This document shows positions 17,747 through 27,563 of a stretch of DNA of 64,000 nucleotides, in pieces. A model generated the notes under the pieces. That model saw nothing but the letters and a program-made list of their open reading frames with translations, was not told where the DNA came from and searched no databases. How positions within the stretch are numbered: the first letter of the stretch is position 1; every line of letters begins with the position of its first letter. The translations under genes were made by a program, and so were the position numbers. The DNA comes from Ralstonia condita (GTDB lineage Bacteria; Pseudomonadota; Gammaproteobacteria; Burkholderiales; Burkholderiaceae): positions 620,001 through 684,000 of the forward strand of contig NZ_CATYWO010000002.1 of NCBI RefSeq assembly GCF_958405655.1. Reading direction: 5' to 3'.

Positions 17747-20173
17747 GTGAAGGGAATCGTTGCGGCATACGCGCTAGTCGCGAGTGTGTTGCTGTGTCTG
17801 ATGCCGGGGGCCGGCCAGGCGGCGTCCGCCTCGGCATTCACGGCGGAGGAGCGCGCATGGATCGCCGCGCACCCGGTCGTGCGCACCTGCGTCGACGCAC
17901 ACTGGCGCCCGTTCGAATTTGTCGAAGACGGCAAGATCGTCGGTATCGTGCCGTCGTTTCTCGATGCGGTCTCGGACATCAGCGGATTGCAGTTTGAATA
18001 CGTCGACGGCGCGTGCTGGCACGGATCGGTCGAGGCGCTGAAGTCCGGGAGGATCGACATGTCCCCCGACTGGAGCAGCGATGAGGACATGGCGCGCTAT
18101 CGCCAAGGCTTCATTGCCAGCACCCCCTACTTTGTCGGCACCATTTCGATCGTCACCGCTGAACGCGAAAACCTGTTCGGCGGTTCTCAGCAATTGGCGG
18201 GCAAGCGGGTTGCGATCAAAGGGGGCGGGGGCCTCGAACTTGCCATGCGTCATAACGGCGTGCCGGTGACGTTGTTGACGTTCCAGGATGAATCCGACGC
18301 GCTGGAGGCCGTCGCCGCGGGCAAGGCCGACGCTGCCCTCGGCACTGACGCGTCGATCCTTCCGCAGTTGCAGCGGCAGTTCAAGGGCCGGCTTTTTCTC
18401 TCGGGAAGCATCTGGGATTCACCCTATGCGCTGACGATGGTGACGCGAAAGGACAACCCCGTGCTGGCGTCGATTCTCGATAAATCGCTGACCGCCATTT
18501 CCGCGTCGGACGCCGATGCAATCCGGCACCGCTGGCTGGAAACGACCGACTATGGCGCCCCGTCGCTGGCATCGATCCTGCATTACCGCTGGCGCCAGGT
18601 CGTTGCCATGAGTGCCGTGCTGCTGGCCTTCGCAGTGCTGGCCTACGTGCTATGGCGTGCACGCGTTGCCGCGGTGCGCAGCGAGCGGGACAAGGCGATG
18701 TTCGTCGCGTTCATCAGCCACGAGATCCGCACGCCCATGCATACGATCCTCTCGTCGCTGGAACTGCTGCAACGTTCGCAGCTGAACGGGCAGCAGGCAA
18801 GCCGCGCGGTTGCGGCGATTTCGGCATCCGAAACGCTGCTGGCGCTGCTCGACGATGTCCTTGAGTACTCGCGCCTGGAATCGCGCAGCGTAAAGCTCGC
18901 GCCCCAGCCCACGGCGATTGGGCCATGGGCACAGCAGAGCATCGACATGGTGCGCTGGCGCTCGGACGAAAAGAAGCTGGCGCTGTCGCTCGATCTCGCA
19001 TGCGCGCCCGACCTCTTCATCGACATCGACTCGATGCGCGTGCGGCAGATTGTGCTGAACCTGCTTGTCAATGCGATCAAGTTCACCGCGTCCGGTTCGG
19101 TTGTGCTGCGGGTCGATTACCTGCCGGCCAAGCGTCGCGGCGGCGGCACGCTTGTGCTCGAAGTGCGCGATACCGGCATCGGCATTCCTCCGGAACGTCA
19201 GCGCAAGGTCTTCGAGCCCTACGAGCGTGTGGAGGGCCTGGGCCACCGCGGCGCAAGCGGCAGCGGGCTGGGTTTGTCCATTTGCCGTGAGCTGGTCAAC
19301 CTGATGAGAGGCGTGATCACGGTCAGCAGCAACCCCGAGATCGGCACCGTCTTCACCGTCATGCTACCGGTGCGCGAACCGCAAGCCGACGCACGCCCCG
19401 AAGGCGTTGCGGCGGCACCGTGGCCGCAGGCACGTGCCCGCGCAACGAAGCAACCGTCGCCGCTGCCCATTGAAGGACCGCTCATCCTCGTGGTCGACGA
19501 TCACGAAGCGGTGCAACACGCCATCCAGCATCAACTTGACGCACTGGGCTGCCGGACGGCCATCGCCGGCACGGGCGAAGCCGCGCTCGAACAGTTCCGG
19601 CCAAGCGCATTTGACATGGTGCTGCTCGACTGCGATCTGCCGGGGATCGACGGATACACGGTTGCGCAGCGCATGCGCGACATGGAGCAGCATCAAGGCC
19701 AGCGCGCGCCCATCATCGCCATCTCGGCATCGACGGACGACACGCATCGGGTGCGATGTTTCGACAGTGGCATGGATGGCGTGCTCGCCAAGCCACTGCG
19801 CCTCGCCGCCTTGCGCGAGATGATCGATCTCTGGTGCGCCCATGGCAACGCGGTGCCTAGCGCCACCCCGTCCAGTGAAGCGGTGGCCTCTGCAGCGCTG
19901 ATCGCGATCTACCAGGAGAGCATGACGGCGGATCTCAAGAGCCTCGCGCACGGGGTGATGACGCGGGACATCGCACAGGCGCGCCATGCAGCCCACCGGA
20001 TTGCCGGCGCCGCTGCCGTGGTCGACCGGCTGCGCACGCGTGACCTGGCTGCCGAACTCGAGCGCCGCCTGTCGGCGCCGTCTGGCGAGGTCACGCCGGA
20101 TGTCCACGCACTGCTCGCCGAGCTGCAATCCGCGCACGCGGCCGATATGCTCGACCACAGCAGACAGCCCTGA
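17747..20173 (+). CDS. BvgS/EvgS-like hybrid sensor histidine kinase
   Basis: An 808-residue unorthodox sensor. In order: signal peptide; periplasmic solute-binding (Venus-flytrap) domain about 28-265; transmembrane helix about 283-303; HisKA with H325 in FISHEIRTP; HATPase with DTGIGIP and GSGLGLS; receiver domain with D628 in LLDCDLPG; and C-terminal Hpt with H750 in AAHRIAG. GTG 17747 follows GGAGGG. All phosphorelay residues are present. No response-regulator gene adjoins it. It lies just upstream of and co-directional with the fimbrial operon, recalling BvgS and FimS-type control of adhesins. Confidence 0.9.
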   Translation: MKGIVAAYALVASVLLCLMPGAGQAASASAFTAEERAWIAAHPVVRTCVDAHWRPFEFVEDGKIVGIVPSFLDAVSDISGLQFEYVDGACWHGSVEALKSGRIDMSPDWSSDEDMARYRQGFIASTPYFVGTISIVTAERENLFGGSQQLAGKRVAIKGGGGLELAMRHNGVPVTLLTFQDESDALEAVAAGKADAALGTDASILPQLQRQFKGRLFLSGSIWDSPYALTMVTRKDNPVLASILDKSLTAISASDADAIRHRWLETTDYGAPSLASILHYRWRQVVAMSAVLLAFAVLAYVLWRARVAAVRSERDKAMFVAFISHEIRTPMHTILSSLELLQRSQLNGQQASRAVAAISASETLLALLDDVLEYSRLESRSVKLAPQPTAIGPWAQQSIDMVRWRSDEKKLALSLDLACAPDLFIDIDSMRVRQIVLNLLVNAIKFTASGSVVLRVDYLPAKRRGGGTLVLEVRDTGIGIPPERQRKVFEPYERVEGLGHRGASGSGLGLSICRELVNLMRGVITVSSNPEIGTVFTVMLPVREPQADARPEGVAAAPWPQARARATKQPSPLPIEGPLILVVDDHEAVQHAIQHQLDALGCRTAIAGTGEAALEQFRPSAFDMVLLDCDLPGIDGYTVAQRMRDMEQHQGQRAPIIAISASTDDTHRVRCFDSGMDGVLAKPLRLAALREMIDLWCAHGNAVPSATPSSEAVASAALIAIYQESMTADLKSLAHGVMTRDIAQARHAAHRIAGAAAVVDRLRTRDLAAELERRLSAPSGEVTPDVHALLAELQSAHAADMLDHSRQP

Positions 20174-20614
20174 GTCTCCCGCGCCTGAGCCAGGGTTGGC
20201 GTGTACCGCGGCCGCCGACCGAAATTCTGCGCTGAGGCTGCCGCGTGGCACTTCTTGTGACCGCACGATGGCGAATTCCATTCAGCGTCCGCGCACGCGG
20301 AGAACCGCTGGCCACGACGCCACGCGCACGCTGTTTTTCCTGCTGATCCAGCTTCGGCCTCGTGCCGCTTGCGCGCCACATCTCACATCCCACGTTCTGC
20401 ATGGCCTTCCGGCCGGCGCTTCTCCGGCGGAAGCAGTCCGGCGCCTCGGCCCTCTGGGGCAATCAGCGTCAGCATTTTTGAGCCATTTTTCAGAGTAGTC
20501 CGATATGCCCGCTGAGTGGCGCTTGGAATACTTGCGCCTGCCTCTTTCGATAGGCATTTGTTCTCGACCAAATCCCGCACGCTTGTGCCGTGGATTCAAT
20601 CTAAGGGTAAGTCA
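20174..20614. other. 441-bp region upstream of the fimbrial operon
   Basis: No frame here has coding character. The last 150 bp are less GC-rich and probably hold the pilin promoter and response-regulator sites, but I cannot identify a clear -35/-10 pair. Confidence 0.4.
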
Positions 20615-21202
20615 ATGAAAGCAAAACTGTTCCTGGCTGGCGTCGCCATGTCTACGCTGTCGGCCGCCGCAATGGCCCAAACGACGCCTACGTCGGTGGA
20701 TGGCGTCATCAATTTCCAAGGCACGATCCTGAGCGACACCTGCAAGGTCTCCTCGCTGACCGGCGACGCAGGCACGATCAACGTCGACATGGGCACCATT
20801 GCTGCCGATGACATCGGTACGCTGACCGCACCGAAGAACCTCGCCAACGGCGCTGGCTCGGCCAACATTGACGTGGTCTGCAAGACCGGCGCCAAGGTCA
20901 GCATGAAGTTCGCCGGCAAGACGGCTGAGCTGAGCGCAGACAAGAAGACGCTGCGCGTGAACAACGGCAACACCGCCGCAGGCTTCGCACAAGGCGTGAG
21001 CATTGCCGTGTACGAAGGTACGGGCGCTGGCGCTAACGCGTTCGACCTCAGCGCCGGCAACCTGCTGGCACAAACCACGGTGCCGTCGACCGGTGGCGCA
21101 GTCAACGTGCGCTTTGCCGCAGCCTATGTGGCCGCAGACCCGACCAAGATCAAGCCGGGTATCGCCAACGCCAGCCTGCCGTTCACGCTCACCTACGAGT
21201 AA
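20615..21202 (+). CDS. Fimbrial major subunit (type 1 pilin family)
   Basis: A 195-residue secreted pilin. The signal peptide is cleaved near residue 22 (AAAMA-Q). The mature part shows the chaperone-usher pilin pattern: GVINFQGTILSDTC near the N-terminus, a second cysteine in DVVCKT to make the disulphide, and a C-terminal LPFTLTYE beta strand with the penultimate Tyr used for donor-strand exchange. ATG 20615 is preceded by a TAAGGG site; the longer frame from 20516 lacks a leader. The pilin should polymerise through the chaperone and usher encoded downstream. Confidence 0.9.
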   Translation: MKAKLFLAGVAMSTLSAAAMAQTTPTSVDGVINFQGTILSDTCKVSSLTGDAGTINVDMGTIAADDIGTLTAPKNLANGAGSANIDVVCKTGAKVSMKFAGKTAELSADKKTLRVNNGNTAAGFAQGVSIAVYEGTGAGANAFDLSAGNLLAQTTVPSTGGAVNVRFAAAYVAADPTKIKPGIANASLPFTLTYE

Positions 21203-21210
21203 GCCAGGCG

Positions 21211-21259
21211 CCAGCCGATTCGGCTGGTTTCAATCGGCAGCGGTACTTCCCCGCTGCCG
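21211..21259 (+). promoter_or_regulatory. Two tandem RNA hairpins between pilin and chaperone genes
   Basis: Hairpin one: CCAGCCG (21211-21217) with CGGCTGG (21221-21227). Hairpin two: CGGCAGCGG (21235-21243) with CCGCTGCCG (21251-21259). Neither has a strong T-run. They most likely stabilise the pilin mRNA 3' end or cause partial termination, so that pilin is made in excess over chaperone and usher. Confidence 0.6.
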
Positions 21260-21286
21260 TCTGTTTCTTCACAGGCTATTCCGGAT

Positions 21287-22030
21287 ATGAAAGCAAAACG
21301 ATGCGCCGCTGGCGCGGCGTTGGCGTGCGCGTTGGCTGCGTCCGCGAGTCACGCCAGCATTTCCCTCAGCACCACCCGGTTGATCTTCGACGGCAAGAAC
21401 AAGGAAACGTCCGTGGTCGTCAACAACGATGGTGCTGATGCACTGATCCAAGCGTGGCTCGACCCGCTTGACGAAGGCGCCAACAGCCAACTGCCGTTTG
21501 CCATTACCCCGCCGCTGGCCAAGGTGGCAGCAAAGCAGCAGCAACTGCTGCGTGTGTTGTACGAAGGCGTAGGCATGCCGACCGACCGCGAGTCGGCCTT
21601 CTGGCTGAATGTACAAGAGGTTCCGCAGACCGCCCATAACGACAACGTGTTGCAGCTGGCGGTCCGCCAGCGCATCAAGGTGTTCTATCGACCGGCCGGT
21701 CTGAACGCAGACCCACAGAAGGCCCCGGCGAGCCTGCAATGGCAACTGAACCAGGATGGTGGCAAGGCGATGCTGCGTCTGAGCAACCCGAGCCTCTACC
21801 ACGTGACCGTGGTGGACGCAAAGGTGCACGGCGGCAGCGCAGAAGAGTCAGTCATCGATGCCAAGATGGTCGCGCCAAATTCCACGGTGACGCTGCCCGT
21901 GAAGCTGCCGACCAACGCCGCCGCACCCGAGCTGCGCTACGACGTCATCAATGACTACGGTGGCCGACAAAGCTACCGCGTCACCCTGCACGGCAGCCAG
22001 CCGAGCACGCCGGTTTCCACCGGCAATTGA
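21287..22030 (+). CDS. Periplasmic fimbrial chaperone (PapD/FimC family)
   Basis: A 247-residue periplasmic chaperone with a signal peptide cleaved after SHA. Two Ig-like domains are present. Conserved features are SLSTTRLIFDGKNKE at the N-terminus, the subunit-binding Lys/Arg region, FWLNVQEVP in domain 1, and the RIKVFYRP linker between domains. It binds pilins in the periplasm and delivers them to the usher. The first 13 nt of its coding region match those of the pilin gene exactly (MKAK start). Confidence 0.92.
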   Translation: MKAKRCAAGAALACALAASASHASISLSTTRLIFDGKNKETSVVVNNDGADALIQAWLDPLDEGANSQLPFAITPPLAKVAAKQQQLLRVLYEGVGMPTDRESAFWLNVQEVPQTAHNDNVLQLAVRQRIKVFYRPAGLNADPQKAPASLQWQLNQDGGKAMLRLSNPSLYHVTVVDAKVHGGSAEESVIDAKMVAPNSTVTLPVKLPTNAAAPELRYDVINDYGGRQSYRVTLHGSQPSTPVSTGN

Positions 22031-22078
22031 TCGAGCCGGCCGCGGGCCGGTTCGATTGCACCAGCCCGCCTGGGCTGG
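22031..22078 (+). promoter_or_regulatory. Two strong hairpins between chaperone and usher genes
   Basis: An 11-bp stem with one G-T pair (22031-22041 with 22045-22055, loop GCG) and a perfect 7-bp stem (CCAGCCC 22061-22067 with GGGCTGG 22072-22078). They begin immediately after the chaperone stop. This repeats the arrangement found after the pilin gene, so stepwise down-tuning along the operon is likely. Confidence 0.6.
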
Positions 22079-22113
22079 CTTAGCCCGCGCCAATCGTAGC
22101 GGAGCTTGCCTAT

Positions 22114-24741
22114 GTGACAGCCCCCCGATTCACCAAGCTAGAAGCGAGCATTGCGATGTCTACCTGCCAGACGACCCAAGCGTTCTCCAGAAAGACCAAT
22201 GGAAAAGCGGTTGCTGCGCGTCCGAGCGCAACGCCGCTGTATCTGGCCGTATGTCTGGCAATGATGAACACCGCGCGCGCTGCCGAGGGGGAGACGCTCG
22301 TCGCGCAGGTGGATCCGACGCTGCTTGCGTACAACACGAGTTTCCTGCAAGGTCAAGGGCGTCCGGCTGATCTGAGCGCTGTGCTCAGTTCTGGCAGCAG
22401 CGTGCCGCCAGGTACGTATCGGGTCGAGGTGCAGGTCAACGGTAATCTGGTCGGCCGCCGCGACATCGACTTCTATCAGGACAGCGACAAAGCCAAGCTG
22501 CGCCCGTGCCTGACGGCCAAGATGCTGCAGGACTTTGGCGTCAGCCTGAGCTCCATTACGCCGCCGCTGGACATCAACAGCCACGCCTGCCTGGATTTGC
22601 CGCACGTGCTGGACCAGGCTTCCGCCGATTTCGATGCGGGCCGGCTGCAGCTCAACCTCAGCATTCCGCAGGCGTTCCTGTCCCGTGCTGCGCGCGGGTA
22701 TGTCGACCCTGCGTTGTGGGACGAGGGTGTCACCGCCGGCTACGTCAACTACCAGTTCAGCGGCAACTACGGCCACAGCGGCACCGGCAACGACAGCAGC
22801 AGCTACTTCATCGGCTTGCAGAACGGCGTGAATATTGGTCGTTGGCGGTTGCGAAACGAGTCCACGGTCAGCGGCAGCAACAGCGGCCAGACCCGCTTCA
22901 AGAGCAACCGCACGCTCGTGCAGCGCGACGTCGATGCCATCAAGGGCCAGCTGACCCTTGGCGAACAGTATTCCGACGCCACGCTGTTCGACAGCGTGCG
23001 CTTTCGCGGTGTGCAAATCGGCTCCGACGACGCGATGCTGCCCGACAGCGAGCGCGGCTACGCTCCAGTCGTGCGTGGCCAGGCGGCCACCAACGCAGTG
23101 GTTGAGGTGCGCCAGAGCGGTTATGTGCTCTATCGGGCCAACGTGCCGCCAGGTCCGTTCCAGCTGACTGACATTTTCCCCTCCGGCTCCAACGGCGATC
23201 TCGAGATCACCGTGATCGAAGCCGACGGCACCCGGCGCGTCACGCATCAGGCGTTCTCCAGCCTGCCGCTGATGCTGCGCAAGGGCCGCCTGAAGTACAA
23301 CTTTGCGGCGGGCAAGTACGACGGCGACCAAGGTCCGTCGCCCAATCTGCTCAGCGGCTCGCTCGTCTACGGTCTGACCGACAACAGCACGGTAGCTGGC
23401 GGCCTGCAGGTCTCGAAGGATTTCCAGGCGGTGAACGTGGGCGTTGGTACCAACACGCCCATCGGCGCGCTCTCCGTTGACCTGACCCAATCCAGCAGCC
23501 GTGTGCGCGGCGAGCGGGATACCGGGCAGAGTGTGCGGATCCTGTACGCCAAGACGTTTACGAGCACCAACACCAACTTCACGCTTGCTGCCTATCGCTA
23601 TTCGACGTCGGGTTATCGCACCTTCAACGACCACGTCAACGACCTGAGCAACAACGCAGGCAACGCGTGGTTCAACGCCACGGGCTTCCAGGCGGGTCGT
23701 AGCCGCTCACGCATTGACCTGACGACCAGCCAGGACCTCGGTGGCATAGAGCGCCAATACGGCAGTGTCTACCTGAACGTCAGCCAGCAGACTTTCTGGA
23801 ACCAGCCGGGCTCGAGCCGCAGCATCAGTCTCGGCTACGGCAACAACTGGAAGCAGCTGAGTTACAACCTCAGTCTGAGCCAGACGAACGACACGCGCTT
23901 CAGCGGGAGCGGCAACAGCACGCAAGTCATGCTGACAATGTCGATTCCGCTTGGCAGCAAGCTGCACTCGCCGCGCGCCTATACCAACATCAGCAATACC
24001 AACAACGGCGGCACCACTGTCCAGAGCGGGCTGAGCGGCTTCGTCAACGACAACACGTCGTATGCCATGCAGGCCGGTTACACCGGCAGTGGACGCGGCG
24101 CTACCGGCGGGGCAAGCCTCACGCGCGATACCGATATGGGCCAGCTCAACGCCAACGTGAACGTTGCGCGCGACTATCAATCGGCCAGCGTGGGCGCCAC
24201 GGGCTCGGTGGTAGTCCATCGTGGGGGCGTTAACCTGGGCCGCACCGTCGGCGATACCTTCGCCTTGATGAAGGTGGAAGGAATCAAGGGCGTGGACATG
24301 AAGACCGATGCTGGCGTCTCGGTCGGCCGCAACGGCTATGCGGTGATCACCTATGCGCAGCCCTATCGACTGAATGCGCTGAGCCCCGACACCCACAACC
24401 TTGGCGCGGACGTAGAACTGGAAGACACCGTCAAGCAGGTGGTGCCGCGCCGCGGCGCAATCGTCCAGGCGACTTTCAAGGGCTACAGCGGACAGCGCGC
24501 CCAGTTTGCGTTCCAGCAGCCCGATGGCAAGCCGGTGCCATTCGGCGCCAGCGTGGAAGAAGCGCCAACGGGCAGACACCTCGGCATTACGGATCCGAAC
24601 GGCAACGCGTTCGTGCTGCTCCGGCAGGAGCAGGGCACCTTGACGGTGAAGTGGAAAGACAACCAGTGTCAGGCGCCGTATGCGTTGGGTCAGGCTGAAC
24701 CCGGACGGAACTACCGGAAGCAGACGCTGCGCTGTCGTTGA
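22114..24741 (+). CDS. Outer-membrane fimbrial usher (FimD/PapC family)
   Basis: An approximately 875-residue usher. It has an N-terminal periplasmic domain (FNTSFLQG-type motif, here YNTSFLQGQG), a large 24-strand barrel with the plug region, and a C-terminal domain with a conserved Cys pair (DNQCQAPYALG...KQTLRCR). It recruits chaperone-pilin complexes and extrudes the fibre. The start is uncertain: GTG 22114 has a GGAG site 9 nt upstream, while ATG 22156 has a poor site but gives a more usual leader length. It is full length for the family. Confidence 0.9.
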   Translation: MTAPRFTKLEASIAMSTCQTTQAFSRKTNGKAVAARPSATPLYLAVCLAMMNTARAAEGETLVAQVDPTLLAYNTSFLQGQGRPADLSAVLSSGSSVPPGTYRVEVQVNGNLVGRRDIDFYQDSDKAKLRPCLTAKMLQDFGVSLSSITPPLDINSHACLDLPHVLDQASADFDAGRLQLNLSIPQAFLSRAARGYVDPALWDEGVTAGYVNYQFSGNYGHSGTGNDSSSYFIGLQNGVNIGRWRLRNESTVSGSNSGQTRFKSNRTLVQRDVDAIKGQLTLGEQYSDATLFDSVRFRGVQIGSDDAMLPDSERGYAPVVRGQAATNAVVEVRQSGYVLYRANVPPGPFQLTDIFPSGSNGDLEITVIEADGTRRVTHQAFSSLPLMLRKGRLKYNFAAGKYDGDQGPSPNLLSGSLVYGLTDNSTVAGGLQVSKDFQAVNVGVGTNTPIGALSVDLTQSSSRVRGERDTGQSVRILYAKTFTSTNTNFTLAAYRYSTSGYRTFNDHVNDLSNNAGNAWFNATGFQAGRSRSRIDLTTSQDLGGIERQYGSVYLNVSQQTFWNQPGSSRSISLGYGNNWKQLSYNLSLSQTNDTRFSGSGNSTQVMLTMSIPLGSKLHSPRAYTNISNTNNGGTTVQSGLSGFVNDNTSYAMQAGYTGSGRGATGGASLTRDTDMGQLNANVNVARDYQSASVGATGSVVVHRGGVNLGRTVGDTFALMKVEGIKGVDMKTDAGVSVGRNGYAVITYAQPYRLNALSPDTHNLGADVELEDTVKQVVPRRGAIVQATFKGYSGQRAQFAFQQPDGKPVPFGASVEEAPTGRHLGITDPNGNAFVLLRQEQGTLTVKWKDNQCQAPYALGQAEPGRNYRKQTLRCR

Positions 24742-24939
24742 GTGCTGGCAGGCGCAACGTCCTCACCGCTGAGCTCGCTTTCATCCGCCGCTGCCCGGGC
24801 TCGACAAGACGCGCAACACCAGAACGCGTTGCGCTTCTTGCCGAATCCGCGCAGCGGCGAAGTACCAGTGTCCCGCGCAATCCACATCTGCACGGCAGGT
24901 CCGTCAGTCAATCAGAAGAGGTAGAGCCGGGAAGAGGCA

Positions 24940-25907
24940 TTGATCAAGACAATCGTTCTTTGCGCTACACCTAACCGCGTATCGGGCAGCCTGGGTGTAT
25001 TGGTAATCGTCTCCTTGACGCTCTGGTCTCTCGCACCAGTCCACGCCGCAAACTGCACCTTTTGTCGAAGGTAATGGCAATAAGACGATGACGTTTATGG
25101 TGTCCTCCACCCTACCTTTCCACGTGATGTCGCCGTTGGTTCCGTCATTTGGACACCGGAAGGGCTAGCTCTCCCAGAAGGGCACAGGCGGATGTGTAGC
25201 AGCAGCTTTCAAATGGAATGGTCAACGCAACGGGAGTTACGTCCACTGCGGACAGGAACAGCGTTCTTCCTGTAGGGAAGAGCGGTCTGGCTTGGTCTGT
25301 CGGGTGTAGCGATATCGCTTATGGCCAGACGATGCTTGCCGGTATCTATTCTTTCGGCACCGCCAAGATCAATCTCAAGATCGTGAAGGTTGGCGCGATC
25401 GAGCCGGGCGCAACTGTTCCGCAGAGTATCCTCGGTTATATGATCGCAGCGAATGAAATTGACCACTTTACAATCAAAGCGGGCAACGAAACCTCTGTGA
25501 CCACGCGCAGCTGTAAGACACCTGATGTGACAGTCAACCTGGGCGACCAGAACGATGTGGGGCCCTTCAAGGGCGTCGGCACGTTGCTGTCTCTGGTCAG
25601 TTCTTCGATTGATTTGCAAGCATGTCCCGAAAACATCAACAAGGTGTCGTATCAACTGAATCTCAATACGGGCATTGTCGATGCAGCGGGCTCGATGGCG
25701 GCTCAACCGCCAAGGAAGTGGGGCTTGCAGTTGCGCGATAACGTGAGCAGCCCGGTAGCTCTAAAGACGACCCTCTGATTTGCTGAGTACGACAAGCTGG
25801 GCGGCAACTTCAACCTTCCACTGAAAGCGGCGTACGACCAGACTGCCGGTCAAATCGTGCCCGGTAGAGCCAATACCTCTGTCACGTTTGTGATGAGCTA
25901 TGAATAG
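24940..25907 (+). pseudogene. Decayed fimbrial adhesin/minor pilin gene
   Basis: A broken paralogue of the adhesin gene that follows. A TTG at 24940 with an AAGAGG site starts a signal-peptide-like segment ending APVHAANCTF, then a stop at 25072. Similarity resumes in another frame (25061 on), shifts again (PRDVAVGSVIW from 25120), and again into a long frame at 25218-25778. There a TGA replaces the glutamine codon of LKTKLQFAQYD. The frame then continues in register to a TAG at 25905. At least three frameshifts and one nonsense change make it a pseudogene. Confidence 0.85.
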
Positions 25908-26091
25908 TCCTGCAGATCTCGTTTCAGGACGAGAGCCCGAAGACTCAGAATCTGCGGATTGATTTGGTATCCTCGTGATGTCAAAGTCTATTTGAAATAG
26001 ATATTCATATTACTACTTGCTAATATGCGAGCAATATCGTGAGAGTAAATGAACATTGTCTATTAGTTAAATGGAATTGAAGGGGCGGGAT

Positions 26092-27075
26092 ATGCGTGTG
26101 GCGCGGGTTATTCGACTCTTATTTGTTCGCGCAGTTGTTTGGCTACCAGTGGGATTGGTGATCTGTTTTGCTACGCACGCGCACGCGGTCACGTGCAGCT
26201 TTAAACCGGGTAATTCCGGGAAGACGATGCAGTTCACAATACCTTACAGCCTGACAGTCCCGCGGGACGCGCCAGTTGGTACGGTTGTATGGGAGTCGGC
26301 ACCCATGAATGTGCCGACTGGCCACAGTTGGAAGTGTTCGACAAGCTTCAAGGCCGGCACGATCAATTGGGTGGGGGGTGCCGCTAGCGCAGATCAGAAA
26401 ACTGATGAACCGATTGGAACGACCGGATTGGCATGGAGTGTCAACATAGCGGATATGACGCAGGCCACAACCACATGGGAGATCGATGGTGCATCAACGA
26501 CATATTGGTCTGTCACTGGTCCGCTCGTGCTTCGTATCAAGAAGATCGGCCAAGTCGGGGCGGATGCTAGTGTTCCGTGCTGCGTACTTGGCTATCACAC
26601 CGTAGAGAATCAAATCACTCCACTCACGTACAAAACGAGTAATACATCGACAGTCGCCACGCGCAGCTGCAAGACGCCCAGCGTCACAGTCAAGATGGGC
26701 GACCAGAACGAGGTGAGGGGCTTCCAGGGTGTCGGCACATCACTGTCTCCCGTCAGGTTTTCCATTGCCTTGAAAGAATGCCCTGAAGGTCTCAACAAGG
26801 TGTCGTACCAACTGAACCCCAACTCGGCCATTGTGGATGCATCGCGTTCGGTTGTCGCGCTCGATGCCGGCTCGACCGCCAAGGGCGTGGGCGTGCAGTT
26901 GCTCAACAGCGCGGGCAATCCGGTAGCTTTAAAGACCAAGCTCCAATTTGCGCAATACGACAAGCAGGGCGGTAACTTCAACATTCCGTTGCAGGCGGCT
27001 TATTACCAGACTGCCAATCAAATCGTGCCCGGTACAGCCAATACTTCTGTCGCGTTTGTGATGGGCTACAACTAG
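26092..27075 (+). CDS. Fimbrial tip adhesin / minor fimbrial subunit
   Basis: A 327-residue secreted protein. ATG 26092 follows a strong AAGGGG site; an in-frame ATG at 26071 lacks one. The signal peptide ends at HAHA-VTCSF. An N-terminal domain (to about 180) with two Cys pairs probably binds the receptor. The C-terminal half has the pilin-fold hallmarks CKTPSVTVKMGDQ, a second Cys (KECPEG) and a terminal TSVAFVMGYN strand. Codon use is clearly less GC-rich than its neighbours, suggesting foreign origin. It is the intact partner of the tandem pseudogene upstream. Confidence 0.85.
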   Translation: MRVARVIRLLFVRAVVWLPVGLVICFATHAHAVTCSFKPGNSGKTMQFTIPYSLTVPRDAPVGTVVWESAPMNVPTGHSWKCSTSFKAGTINWVGGAASADQKTDEPIGTTGLAWSVNIADMTQATTTWEIDGASTTYWSVTGPLVLRIKKIGQVGADASVPCCVLGYHTVENQITPLTYKTSNTSTVATRSCKTPSVTVKMGDQNEVRGFQGVGTSLSPVRFSIALKECPEGLNKVSYQLNPNSAIVDASRSVVALDAGSTAKGVGVQLLNSAGNPVALKTKLQFAQYDKQGGNFNIPLQAAYYQTANQIVPGTANTSVAFVMGYN

Positions 27076-27234
27076 CGCCGCTGCCATCGGTCAAGACGGC
27101 AGCGTTGCGCTGGTGCGCTGGGGAATGTGTAACGGCGTGGGCATCGCAGTTGGACTGTGGTCTGGGTTTTCGCCCGGCTTCCTGCTCTACAGAATGGATG
27201 GGGGACGCGTAAAAATCTGATTGTTGCAGGCAAC

Positions 27235-27272
27235 AAAAAACCCGCAAGGCGCAATGCCTCGCGGGTTTTTTT
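27235..27272 (-). terminator. Terminator downstream of tRNA-Leu, probably bidirectional
   Basis: A 10-bp stem (CCCGC...GC arms at 27241-27250 and 27256-27265, one G-T pair) is flanked by A6 on the left and T7 on the right. It ends leftward transcription from tRNA-Leu and can also end the adhesin mRNA from the other side. Confidence 0.9.
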
Positions 27273-27300
27273 AGTCCACGAACTGTCTCGGACTGTGTTC

Positions 27301-27385
<85 letters not shown>

Positions 27386-27399
27386 TAGGTGAGCGACGC

Positions 27400-27427
27400 A
27401 TTTTACCGACCGCCCAAAAATTTGCAA
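27400..27427 (-). promoter_or_regulatory. Sigma-70 promoter of tRNA-Leu
   Basis: On the minus strand, TTGCAA (27422-27427) and TAAAAT (27400-27405) are separated by 16 bp. They lie 15 bp upstream of the mature tRNA 5' end. Confidence 0.65.
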
Positions 27428-27563
27428 GCCCTTGTTGTTGGATCGGCAATTCACTCCCGCGCCGGAGCGTTACAGCCGTTACGCCCGTGGCCGTCAGCAA
27501 AACGGTCACCGCGCTGCTACGCTGCCGCGCAGTTCACCGCAGTCCATTCAACGAGGTTGATCG

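Noticed and set aside
25209..25706. Minus-strand 165-residue frame over the adhesin pseudogene
   Set aside because: The plus strand shows clear similarity to the intact adhesin across the same bases.
27076..27234. Attachment-site repeat beside tRNA-Leu
   Set aside because: I looked for a copy of the tRNA 3' end in the flanking sequence and saw none.
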